Positions 9,774 to 17,199 of a stretch of 48,613 bases of DNA are shown here, piece after piece. Below the pieces are notes generated by a model that searched no databases, was not told the DNA's origin, and saw only the letters and a list, made by a program, of their open reading frames with translations. This stretch comes from Rothia mucilaginosa (GTDB lineage Bacteria; Actinomycetota; Actinomycetes; Actinomycetales; Micrococcaceae), in contig NZ_JVSP01000002.1 in assembly GCF_001061665.1 (NCBI RefSeq), positions 42,464 to 91,076 on the forward strand, read 5' to 3'. Both the position numbers and the translations under genes were made by a program. Position 1 is the stretch's first letter. Each line of letters opens with the position of its first letter.

Positions 9774-10877
9774 ATGACGAACCTTCCCGACTTTATCTTT
9801 GCCACCGGCACCCGCGTCCTGCGCGCATCCGGTGCGATGACCCCTGTAACCTTCGATAATGCCCTGGACGAGGCGAAACGTTCCGGTAGCGCCGTCGTGG
9901 GTCTGATTCCTTTTGACCCCGATATGCCCGCCTACCTCTTCGTGCCCGAACGCCTGGAGGAGCAGCAGGTGCCGATCCCCGAACAGACAGTGGCGCTTGC
10001 CGAGCCGGTATCGGTCACCGGCCGCCAGAACGACCGGTTCCGTGCCGCCGTTGCGACCGCCGTGGAGCGCATGAAGGCGGGCGAGCTGAGCAAGATTGTG
10101 CTCTCGCGTGTGCTCACCGCCCGCTACGCACCCGGCGCCCTCAACCTGGAGGCGCTGTACAACAACCTGCGCGCCCAGCAGCGTTCCGCGTTCAACTTTG
10201 CGGTGCGCCTGCCCGAGGGTGAGCGCGGCATGAGCGGAAGCTACCTGATGGGTGCCTCCCCGGAGCTGGTGTTTCGCACCGAGGGCCGCGCCTTCAAGAC
10301 CCACCCGCTTGCCGGTAGCGCCCCGCGCATCGCCGAGCCCGGTAGCGCCGAGGACGAGGCGATTCGTGACCGCCTGTTCGCCTCGCCGAAGGACCGCCAC
10401 GAGCACGCCTACGTCATCAACGATATTGCCGAGCGCCTGGCACCCATTGCCGAGGAGCTGAACGTGCCGCAGGTGCCCTCACTGCTACAGACCCCGCAGC
10501 TGTGGCACCTGGGGACCCCCATCGACGGCGTGCTGAAGGAGGGGCTGACCTGCCTGGACGGTGCCCGCGCGATTCACCCGACCCCCGCGATTTGCGGTGC
10601 CCCCACTGAGAAGGCGCTGGAACTGATTCGCCAGCTGGAGTCTTTCGAGCGCCGCTACTTTGGTGGCCTGGTCGGCTACATGGACGCCGAGGGTAACGGC
10701 GAGTGGGCGCTGGTGCTGCGCTGCGCCCAGGTCAGCCCGGACGAGGCGGTGCTGTACGCGGGCGCGGGTATTGTGGCTGAGTCCGACCCGGAGCTGGAGC
10801 ACACGGAGACCGGTACGAAGCTCGGCAGCTTCGGTCGCGCACTGGGCGTGGATACGCTGGGCGAAGATACGCCCTAA
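9774..10877 (+). CDS. isochorismate synthase (EntC/DhbC type)
   Basis: This enzyme converts chorismate to isochorismate with Mg2+, the first committed step to 2,3-dihydroxybenzoate. The product is 367 residues. The chorismate-binding domain shows GELSKIVLSR, GSYLMGASPELVFR, THPLAGSAPR, IHPTPAICGAP, and FERRYFGGLVGY followed by GNGEWALVLRCAQV. The company of isochorismatase and EntA-like genes favours siderophore over menaquinone use, and no men gene is near. I prefer the ATG at 9774 with GAAG upstream; an in-frame ATG at 9735 adds 13 residues and has no ribosome site. The order isochorismatase, dehydrogenase, synthase is the reverse of the pathway order. Confidence 0.92.
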   Translation: MTNLPDFIFATGTRVLRASGAMTPVTFDNALDEAKRSGSAVVGLIPFDPDMPAYLFVPERLEEQQVPIPEQTVALAEPVSVTGRQNDRFRAAVATAVERMKAGELSKIVLSRVLTARYAPGALNLEALYNNLRAQQRSAFNFAVRLPEGERGMSGSYLMGASPELVFRTEGRAFKTHPLAGSAPRIAEPGSAEDEAIRDRLFASPKDRHEHAYVINDIAERLAPIAEELNVPQVPSLLQTPQLWHLGTPIDGVLKEGLTCLDGARAIHPTPAICGAPTEKALELIRQLESFERRYFGGLVGYMDAEGNGEWALVLRCAQVSPDEAVLYAGAGIVAESDPELEHTETGTKLGSFGRALGVDTLGEDTP

Positions 10878-10938
10878 GACTCTGCCACGAACGCCTTGAC
10901 GAGGCAGAATACAACGACTGAATACGATGACTGAATAA

Positions 10939-10983
10939 AACGACGGAACGCGTTCGCTGGCATGGTGGGCGCGTTCCGTCGTT
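10939..10983. terminator. bidirectional terminator between convergent genes
   Basis: Perfect 14-bp arms aacgacggaacgcg (10939-10952) and cgcgttccgtcgtt (10970-10983). On the minus strand the stem is followed by a TTTTATT-like run, so it is the better terminator for the phosphopantetheinyl transferase gene. Confidence 0.75.
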
Positions 10984-11011
10984 GTATCAGGTGTTAGGGG
11001 ATTGAGTGCGG

Positions 11012-12025
11012 CTAATCGGTGAGCAGGCGCTTGAGCTCCAGGGGAGTGGCCACGGGCAGAAGCTGAGCCTCAACCTGCGCGGGCTCACCCTCGGCAGGGT
11101 TTTCCACCGCCAGGGCGATGAGCATCTTCTGCGCGTGTTCGGGGTTCTCCGCGTCGGGTAGCGCCACGGGTACCCACTGCAGACTAAAGCTACGCTCGGC
11201 AGCGTCGCCGCCCTGATTACCGCCCTGATCGCCGCCGCCCTGAGCCGCGGGCGCGCTAAAGGTCGCTTGGGCGGTCAAGCTGTCCTGAGTCAGTACGCGC
11301 AGGGCGGTCGGCTCGGGAGCGTTGCTGCCCAGAAGGTCCCCCGGGACCTCCTCGTTCATGGCAAGTTCGAGCGCGTCCAACAGCTCCTCGGTGAGTTGCA
11401 CCCGAACCAGGGAGGGCACTACGCTCAGGCCGTGGCCGGTCGCCTTGAGCACCGCCTCCTTGGCGGTCCACAGCGCCACCGAGAGCAGGTGCAGTACGGG
11501 TGCGGGGCGTTCCTGAGCCACCTTCTCGTAGAACGAGCGTTCTTCATCGGAGAGTGCCAGACGCGCAAAACCGGAGAACAGGCGCGCATCCAGGGTCTCA
11601 ACATCCACGCCGAGCACCGCCGAGGAGTTACGGCTAAACGCACCCACGACCAGCGGGTTTACCTGCGACATATTGAAATTTACGCCCGCGATGCGCGGCT
11701 TGCCGTGCTTCTTACCGCTGGTGCACAGGGTGCAGGAACGATCCACCTCAATCTCAGAAGCGGCACTGGACGGCACATCCAGACGAGCCGCCGCCATGGC
11801 GCGCATGAGTGCCTGAGTGCTCAGGTAGCTGACCGCCGCCGTGGAGGTCGGCAACTGCGCCGCATGCTGCTGCTCGGCAAGACCCAGGTAGCTCAACCAG
11901 CTAAAACGCAGGGAACCGTACATGGTGCGGGTGGGAAGAGCGAAAATCTGCACGCGCTCGCTCGGACGGGCGGTAGGGCGCTCCGGGCGCTGTGCGCTGG
12001 GTGTTTCGGGGGCAGAATAGCTCAT
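11012..12025 (-). CDS. 4'-phosphopantetheinyl transferase, Sfp/EntD type
   Basis: This family moves the phosphopantetheine arm of CoA to a Ser of carrier domains in NRPS, PKS or fatty acid synthase. The protein has 337 residues, longer than the usual 210-240. GKKHGKPRI, the Mg-binding GVDVE and WTAKEAVLKATGHGL are clear. The substrate motif normally FNxSHS reads NFNMSQV, so the CoA-phosphate-contacting His is replaced by Gln; activity should not be assumed. A Gly/Gln-rich insertion (QGGGDQGGNQGG) sits near the C-terminus. It converges on the dihydroxybenzoate genes, which fits carrier activation in siderophore assembly. TACACT 6 nt before the ATG suggests a leaderless transcript. Confidence 0.85.
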   Translation of the reverse strand: MSYSAPETPSAQRPERPTARPSERVQIFALPTRTMYGSLRFSWLSYLGLAEQQHAAQLPTSTAAVSYLSTQALMRAMAAARLDVPSSAASEIEVDRSCTLCTSGKKHGKPRIAGVNFNMSQVNPLVVGAFSRNSSAVLGVDVETLDARLFSGFARLALSDEERSFYEKVAQERPAPVLHLLSVALWTAKEAVLKATGHGLSVVPSLVRVQLTEELLDALELAMNEEVPGDLLGSNAPEPTALRVLTQDSLTAQATFSAPAAQGGGDQGGNQGGDAAERSFSLQWVPVALPDAENPEHAQKMLIALAVENPAEGEPAQVEAQLLPVATPLELKRLLTD

Positions 12026-12031
12026 AGGTTT

Positions 12032-12037
12032 AGTGTA
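12032..12037 (-). promoter_or_regulatory. -10 box (TACACT) of the phosphopantetheinyl transferase gene
   Basis: Read on the minus strand, TACACT is followed by aaacct and then the ATG at 12025. The 6-nt gap and lack of a ribosome site predict a leaderless mRNA. Confidence 0.5.
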
Positions 12038-12184
12038 CCCGCCCGGCTATGGTGGGCTCCTATAGGTTGTCCACAGCCGTGACCGCGCGCTACACACCCT
12101 CGCCGCCGGTGCGGTAAAGTCATCACAGACATCATTACGGACTGCCGCCCGCACAATAGAGCGGCGGCGCAGAAAGAAGGTACC

Positions 12185-13570
12185 GTGAACAGCACGCAAG
12201 AGATCATTGCCGCCGCAGACGGCTCGGCGCTGGGCAACCCCGGACCGGCGGGCTGGGCATGGTATATCGACGACGACCACTGGGCGAGCGGCGGCTGGGC
12301 GCACGGCACCAACAACATGGGTGAGCTCAAGGCGGTCCTGGACCTGTTCGAGGCGACCGCATCCCGCCCGGAGGCGAAGCTGCGCGTGTACTGCGACAGC
12401 CAGTACGTCATTAACTCGCTGACCAAGTGGATGCCCGGCTGGAAGAAGAAGGGCTGGAAGAAATCCGACGGCAAGCCCGTGCTCAACCGCGACCTTCTGG
12501 AGGCGCTGGATCAGGCGCTGACCGGCCGCGACTACGAGTTTATTTGGGTGAAGGGCCACGCCGGTCACGAGCTCAACGAGAAGGCTGACTCCCTGGCGAA
12601 TGGTGCTGCGCGCGCCTATCAGGAGGGCCGCGAGCCCGCGCACGGCCCCGGCTTCGGCTCGCTTGCCTCCGGTCGAGAGGACGCCACAGCGCGGGTTGAA
12701 GCGGCTTCTGAAGCTACCGCCACGACCACGGCTTCCGAGGGTGAGCCTGCCGCCTCCGCGGACGCCCACCTGCCCGTGCAGGAATTCACCGCCGCCGAGA
12801 TTGAGAATGCCCAGCGCGGTGTGGAGAGCCTGCGCCTGTCCGGCCTGCTGCGGCCCGCCTCGGCCGTGGATGCGCCCGACCCGGAGGCGGTCCGCACCCG
12901 CAAGGAGCAGCTGGCGCTCGCGGCAGAGCGTGCCGCCGAGCGCGATGCCCAGGCCCTGGTCCGCCAGCAGGAAACCGCCAACCAGGCCTCCGCCGCGCAG
13001 GCGGAAGATGAGGACGATCTGACCGGCCTGGAAGAGTTCGCCGGCCTCGACCCGAACGATGTGGATCCCGCCGAGCTGCTGGGCGAGGGCGCAGAGATCC
13101 CGGCGCCCACGGAGACCCCGGCACCCACAGAAGCCCCTGCGGAGACCCCCGGTTCCGTGCAGACCGCCGCGCCCGCTGTCCCCGAGCCCGCCACCCAGCC
13201 TTCCACGCGGCAGGCTCCCGCGGCCCCGCGTCCCGAGGATGCCGCCGCCGCCGAACAGCTATTGGAAAGCCGCGGCGCCGTCATGGACCCGGCTCAGTTG
13301 GACGCCCTGCTCCACGAGCGCCTGGTGTGGGTGACCGCCACCGGCAAGTCGGTTTCGCGCTCCTCGGTGTTGCAGTATCGAGAGCGCGCCTTCACCCAGC
13401 AGGGTGCGCCGGCCAAGCAGGGGGTTCAGCAGATTGACGCCTCGAGCGTTCTGGTCATGGCCGCCGTGGCGACAGCCCGCGGTCGTGTGAGCCGCTCGAG
13501 CATCTGGCATTACGACGCTGAGCGCGGCCTGTGGCGCCTGCGTTTCCGCCAGGAGACCCCCGCCTCGTAG
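12185..13570 (+). CDS. RNase HI fused to a long linker and a C-terminal DUF4440-like domain
   Basis: Residues 1-150 are an RNase HI domain that should cleave RNA in RNA-DNA hybrids. D12 (AADGSALGNPGPAG), E47 (NNMGELKA), D71 (YCDSQYVI) and the Asp of NEKADSLA form the active site, and the basic WKKKGWKK handle is present. At 461 residues it is three times the normal length. Residues about 160-355 are low-complexity Ala/Glu/Pro/Thr sequence with repeats such as APTETPAPTEAPAETP. The last roughly 105 residues (QLDALLHERLVWVTATGKS onward) resemble the DUF4440/NTF2-like fold, with unknown role. The GTG start has GAAGG upstream. I leave the symbol empty because of the fusion. Confidence 0.85.
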   Translation: MNSTQEIIAAADGSALGNPGPAGWAWYIDDDHWASGGWAHGTNNMGELKAVLDLFEATASRPEAKLRVYCDSQYVINSLTKWMPGWKKKGWKKSDGKPVLNRDLLEALDQALTGRDYEFIWVKGHAGHELNEKADSLANGAARAYQEGREPAHGPGFGSLASGREDATARVEAASEATATTTASEGEPAASADAHLPVQEFTAAEIENAQRGVESLRLSGLLRPASAVDAPDPEAVRTRKEQLALAAERAAERDAQALVRQQETANQASAAQAEDEDDLTGLEEFAGLDPNDVDPAELLGEGAEIPAPTETPAPTEAPAETPGSVQTAAPAVPEPATQPSTRQAPAAPRPEDAAAAEQLLESRGAVMDPAQLDALLHERLVWVTATGKSVSRSSVLQYRERAFTQQGAPAKQGVQQIDASSVLVMAAVATARGRVSRSSIWHYDAERGLWRLRFRQETPAS

Positions 13571-13597
13571 CGCCCACCCGGTAGCTCCCGGTGGGTT
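13571..13597 (+). other. small hairpin after the RNase HI gene
   Basis: cccacccgg and cccggtggg can pair around tagct directly after the stop codon. It has no T run. Confidence 0.35.
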
Positions 13598-13613
13598 CGC
13601 CGCCGGCAACCCC

Positions 13614-13665
13614 GGGAAGAACCTCTGAGAAGAACCATTGGGAAGAATTTCTGGGAAGAACCGGG
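13614..13665. repeat. 26-bp imperfect tandem duplication, purine-rich
   Basis: Units 13614-13639 and 13640-13665 share the pattern gggaagaa-ttctg-gaagaacc. They lie in a gene-free stretch between the RNase HI gene and its terminator. Confidence 0.5.
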
Positions 13666-13687
13666 AAAGAGGGAAAGAGAACGTGAG

Positions 13688-13727
13688 AAACCCGCCGCCC
13701 CTCGAATAGTGAGGTGCGGCGGGTTTT
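13688..13727. terminator. bidirectional terminator between the RNase HI and WXG100 genes
   Basis: aaacccgccgc pairs with gcggcgggttt, with a further ctc/gag stem inside, and TTTT follows on the plus strand. The minus strand also shows T-rich sequence after the stem. Confidence 0.75.
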
Positions 13728-13802
13728 CCGTTGGTACGTCACACGCACGGGGCCCATCCAGTGGTGGCGGGGCGTACCGGGTGCGGGCTGTCTAGCCCAC
13801 GT

Positions 13803-14093
13803 TTAGCCCACGAACATCGAGGCGTTGGCCTGCTCGGTGTCGGCGTAGTTAACGCCCGCACGGGAGAGGGCCTCGTTGATCTGGGTGATGGATTCTTCGA
13901 CCTGGCGCTGGGTAGCGTGCCAGTGATCCAGCACGCCCTGGAAGTTGGCCGATGCCGAGCCCGTCCAGGAGCTCTGCAGGTCGTGCAGGGAAGCGGTCAT
14001 GCCGTTGACATCCGCGGTGATGGATGCGACGTAGGACTTGGCCTGGGCGCTCTTGGCCGCGATGACCTCAGAATCGACGTTGAACTGTGCCAT
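13803..14093 (-). CDS. WXG100 (ESAT-6-like) protein
   Basis: This is a 96-residue helical-hairpin protein with the WTG form of the WXG motif at residues 43-45 between two predicted helices. Its length and lack of a signal peptide fit the family exported by type VII (ESX) systems. The start at 14093 has AAGGAG 7 nt upstream; the frame stays open further but without a ribosome site. No paired EsxB-like partner, FtsK/EccC ATPase or toxin lies nearby, so it is an orphan in this window. The C-terminal end (NASMFVG) has no clear YxxxD/E export signal, although NYADTE lies about ten residues before it. Confidence 0.85.
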   Translation of the reverse strand: MAQFNVDSEVIAAKSAQAKSYVASITADVNGMTASLHDLQSSWTGSASANFQGVLDHWHATQRQVEESITQINEALSRAGVNYADTEQANASMFVG

Positions 14094-14328
14094 GGGTTTC
14101 TCCTTTGAGAGTGGTGGGCGGCGAGTTGCCGCTGGGAGGGTTTGCCCCGGGCTATGAACTATCCCGAGTGCATGACACCACTGTATTCTTTCAAAATGCA
14201 TTAAACTACCTAAAAATGCCTCAATGAGAGAATCTGTGGATAAACCCTCCCGATTGCTTCCAACGCACCGAAAATTTCGAACGGGGCCTTCAGAATTCGG
14301 CTGAATATTGCGTTGCGCCCTTTGCGCA

Positions 14329-14360
14329 GCGTCCATCCGGCGGTGCGTCCATCCGGCGGT
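14329..14360. repeat. tandem 16-bp direct repeat
   Basis: gcgtccatccggcggt occurs twice without spacing (14329-14344 and 14345-14360), followed by a partial third copy, gcgtccac. Confidence 0.7.
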
Positions 14361-14410
14361 GCGTCCACACCCGGTCGTGCCTGCCGGAGCGATTGAACCC
14401 TCCGGACACG

Positions 14411-14445
14411 AAGAAGCCCCCGAGCGTAAGGCTCGGGGGCTTCTT
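14411..14445 (-). terminator. terminator downstream of the histidine kinase gene
   Basis: Perfect 15-bp arms aagaagcccccgagc and gctcgggggcttctt with the loop gtaag. On the minus strand it lies 67 nt past the kinase stop codon. The stem would work in either direction. Confidence 0.75.
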
Positions 14446-14511
14446 TGGGGCTTCTTCTGGGTTTCGGTACGCCGCTGGCTGCCGGAGACGCGTAACCCGC
14501 TAGTTCAGCAG

Positions 14512-15999
14512 CTACTCATCCGAGATGGGTGGTGGGTAGTAGGGTAGCGAGATGACGAAGGTCGCGCCGCCACCGGGGGTCTCTTCAATGTGGATTCGGC
14601 CGTCGTGCTGTTCGATGATGGCGGCCACGATGGACAGGCCCAGACCGGTGCCGCCGGTCTCGCGGGAACGCGAGGTGTCGGTGCGGTAGAAACGCTCAAA
14701 GACGCGCTCGCGATCCTCGCCGTGAATACCGGGGCCGTGGTCGCGCACCTCAAGGGTGGCCAGCGGGAATCCCGCAACCTCCTCGCGCACGCCCACCGCA
14801 ATCTCCAGGGGCGTGCCGTCGGGGGTGTAACGCATCGCGTTGGTCAGCAGGTTCGCCACGACCTGACGCATGCGCGATTCATCGCCGAGCACCGGCGCGG
14901 AGGTGGGGGCAACATCGTCGCTGAGGCCCACGAGCGAAACCTCGCGGTCGGGGGCCGTAGCGTAGGCGTCGTTGCTGGCATCCACCGCCAGGTTAAACAG
15001 GTCGAAGGGTGCCAGCTTGGACTCTCTGCGCTCGTCGATGCGGGCCAGTGTCAGCAGGTCCTCGACGAGCTGGCCCATGCGCTTGGACTCCGACTCGATG
15101 CGGCTCATGGCGGTGCCGACCGCCTCCTCGGTGGGAAGCGCGCCCTGGCGGTAGAGCTCCGAATAACCGCGGATACTCACCAGCGGGGTGCGTAGCTCGT
15201 GGGAGGCGTCGCCCACGAAGCGCCGCATCTTCGCCTCGCTCTTCTCTCGGGCCTTAAAGAGCGCCTCAATCTGGGCGAGCATGGTGTTCAGCGAGATGGC
15301 GAGGTTACCGATCTCGTTGTTCGGGTTGTAGTCCTCGATACGCTGGGAGAGGTCGCCGGCGGCAATCTTGGCGGCGGTCTGCTCAACGCGCGCGAGCGGC
15401 TCGAAGGTGCGCGTCACAATCACCCACGTCATGGCGATGGCCGAGGCTAGGGTGGCGAGTCCAAACGCGAAGGTGAGCACGCCGACCAGGGCGACCACCT
15501 GGTTGGTCTGCTTGAGCGGCATCGCGATGATGAGGGAACTCGCCTCGGTCAATCCCGAGGAGTCGTTCGCCTCAATCGGCACGGCAAGTAGACGCCAATC
15601 GGCGGAACCGCTGGAGGAGCCAACGGTCACGCCCTCCTCGTTCTGCTTGCGCACCTTCTCAGCGGTCCAACCGTTCAGGGTGGGTTCGCCGGCCTGCTCG
15701 TCGTGCTCGGAGCTGAGCGAGTACAGCACCTTGCCGTCCTTATCGAGTAGGTAGACGCGGTAGGTGCTGAGCGACCCCTCTTGCTTGCCGGAAGGTCGCA
15801 CGGTGGCCAGCTGCACCAGTGCCGGTGCGCTGGTCTTCATCTCTTCGTCCAGCTGGTGCACCATCTGGGCGCGCAGAGCAGAGATAGCCACGAGGCTGGT
15901 GACGGCAATCGCCAGGGCGATGAGCATGGAGGTCACCAGCACCAGCTGCGTACGCAGGGAAAGCGAGAGGGGGATGCGATCGAGGGGTTTGAGCGCCAC
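14512..15999 (-). CDS. two-component sensor histidine kinase
   Basis: This 495-residue membrane kinase has TM1 at about 17-42, an extracytoplasmic sensor region of about 120 residues, TM2 at about 165-193, a HAMP linker (TFEPLARVEQTAAKIAAGD), a HisKA domain with phospho-acceptor H267 in ASHELRTPL, and a HATPase_c domain with NLLTNAMRYTP, DHGPGI and GGTGLGLSIV. It resembles actinobacterial TrcS/MprB-like sensors paired with OmpR-class regulators. The signal is unknown. Its ATG lies directly after the regulator stop codon (1-nt gap), so both are made from one mRNA. Confidence 0.92.
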   Translation of the reverse strand: MALKPLDRIPLSLSLRTQLVLVTSMLIALAIAVTSLVAISALRAQMVHQLDEEMKTSAPALVQLATVRPSGKQEGSLSTYRVYLLDKDGKVLYSLSSEHDEQAGEPTLNGWTAEKVRKQNEEGVTVGSSSGSADWRLLAVPIEANDSSGLTEASSLIIAMPLKQTNQVVALVGVLTFAFGLATLASAIAMTWVIVTRTFEPLARVEQTAAKIAAGDLSQRIEDYNPNNEIGNLAISLNTMLAQIEALFKAREKSEAKMRRFVGDASHELRTPLVSIRGYSELYRQGALPTEEAVGTAMSRIESESKRMGQLVEDLLTLARIDERRESKLAPFDLFNLAVDASNDAYATAPDREVSLVGLSDDVAPTSAPVLGDESRMRQVVANLLTNAMRYTPDGTPLEIAVGVREEVAGFPLATLEVRDHGPGIHGEDRERVFERFYRTDTSRSRETGGTGLGLSIVAAIIEQHDGRIHIEETPGGGATFVISLPYYPPPISDE

Positions 16000-16000
16000 G

Positions 16001-16705
16001 TTAGCCTCGGGAACCGCGAATCATGTAGCCCACACCGCGCTTGGTGTGGATGAGCGGCTCGTGGTTTTCGCGGTTGTTGTCAATCTTGCGGCGCAGGTAC
16101 GAGATGTAGGACTCGACGATCGAGGAGTCACCGTTGAAGTCGTACTCCCACACGTGGTCGAGAATCTGCGCCTTGGACAGCACACGGTTGGCGTTGAGCA
16201 TCAGGTAGTGCAGCAGGTTGAACTCGGTGGGGGAGAGATCGATTTCTTCCTCGCCGAGGAATACCTCGTGGGTATCCACGTTCAGGCTCAGGTCGTCGAC
16301 GCGCAGAACGGCATCGTCCTCGTCCTGGACGGCGCGGCTGCGGCGCAGGATGGCGCGGATGCGGGCGATCACCTCATCCAGTGAGAAGGGCTTCGTCACG
16401 TAGTCGTCGCCGCCGGCACCCAGGCCGGTGACCTTGTCTTCGGTGGCGTCCTTCGCGGTGAGGAAGAGGACGGGGACGGTGCTTCCGAGCTCGCGCAGGC
16501 GGCGGGTCACCTCGAAGCCGTCCATGCCGGGCATCATGACGTCGAGGACAATCAGATCGGGAGATTCGGTGTTGGCCTTCTCGAGGGCGTCGCGGCCGTT
16601 ACCGGCGGTGACGACCTCAAAACCGGCAAAGCGCAGGGAAGTGGCGAGTAGTTCAAGAATATTGAATTCGTCATCAACGACGAGGAGCTTGGCTTCAGCA
16701 GACAT
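16001..16705 (-). CDS. OmpR/PhoB-family response regulator
   Basis: This 234-residue regulator has a receiver domain with acidic pocket DD (11-12), phospho-acceptor D55 in LIVLDVMMPG, the switch Thr/Ser in FLTAKDA and Lys in VTKPFS. A C-terminal winged helix follows from about residue 135 (FNLLHYLMLNANRVLSK, VESYISYLRRKID, GVGYMIRG). It resembles TrcR-type regulators of actinobacteria. It is the first gene of the pair with the kinase at 14512-15999. A small membrane protein gene lies 80 nt upstream in the same direction. Target genes cannot be read from this window. Confidence 0.92.
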   Translation of the reverse strand: MSAEAKLLVVDDEFNILELLATSLRFAGFEVVTAGNGRDALEKANTESPDLIVLDVMMPGMDGFEVTRRLRELGSTVPVLFLTAKDATEDKVTGLGAGGDDYVTKPFSLDEVIARIRAILRRSRAVQDEDDAVLRVDDLSLNVDTHEVFLGEEEIDLSPTEFNLLHYLMLNANRVLSKAQILDHVWEYDFNGDSSIVESYISYLRRKIDNNRENHEPLIHTKRGVGYMIRGSRG

Positions 16706-16785
16706 ACTCTTTATCTTTCGTTCTGAAGGGCAGGAAGGTGATCTGTCGGTGAGTAGAGAAATGCAGTGTGTGCAACGGTGTGTGG

Positions 16786-17058
16786 TTAGGCTTTAGAGCG
16801 CCGCAGAACTGCCAGGCCGAGCGCAACCATCAGCGCGATGAATGCGACGGGCAGAAGCACGAGCGGAATCTGGCTCATGACGGCGGGCGGGGTGGCCCCG
16901 GCCCACTTCATGAGGAGCATGACGATTCCGCTGAGCAGGCAGAGGAGGGCGAGAATACCGCCTCCCGCGCCCAGCCAACGAATGGCACGGGCGTAGGGCA
17001 GAGGCGCGGACGCCCGGTCTGAACTGCTGTGCTGGGTCTCTACGGAGGTGTTACTCAT
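16786..17058 (-). CDS. small two-helix membrane protein upstream of the two-component system
   Basis: This 90-residue protein of unknown function has a Ser/Thr-rich N-terminus and two membrane helices, about residues 29-50 and 63-84, joined by a short loop (KWAGATPPAVMSQ), with a basic tail RRSKA. The start at 17058 is the first Met that precedes the helices; the frame is open further upstream, but that part overlaps the divergent DUF3027 gene. Codon use and membrane pattern support a real gene. It lies 80 nt before the response regulator and may be cotranscribed, for example as a modulator of the sensor, which is inference only. Confidence 0.65.
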   Translation of the reverse strand: MSNTSVETQHSSSDRASAPLPYARAIRWLGAGGGILALLCLLSGIVMLLMKWAGATPPAVMSQIPLVLLPVAFIALMVALGLAVLRRSKA

Positions 17059-17187
17059 AAAATTAACCGTATCAGCTTGTGCCCAGCTCTCTGCTAGCAA
17101 AGCCCAAGAATCGGGGGTTTGGGCCCCAAATTCACAGCGTTTGTGAAGCTTAGAGGGCCTCCCGAGGTGTTCGTGTACGCGAGATGC

Positions 17188-17193
17188 TTTAAT
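17188..17193 (+). promoter_or_regulatory. -10 box (TTTAAT) of the DUF3027 gene
   Basis: TTTAAT is followed by aggggt and then the ATG at 17200, a 6-nt gap. A leaderless transcript is predicted. Confidence 0.5.
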
Positions 17194-17199
17194 AGGGGT

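Larger units (their letters stand above)
14094..14511. other. 418-bp intergenic region
   Basis: No gene is supported. It contains an AT-richer patch (about 14185-14290) that probably carries the WXG100 promoter, although I cannot fix the boxes. It also holds the tandem repeat at 14329-14360 and the terminator at 14411-14445. Confidence 0.55.

Noticed and set aside
9213..10406. Open frame antisense to the EntA-like and EntC-like genes
   Set aside because: It overlaps two well-supported genes, has no start signal and no recognisable motif.
15009..15754. Plus-strand open frames within the histidine kinase gene
   Set aside because: Antisense shadows of a complete kinase.
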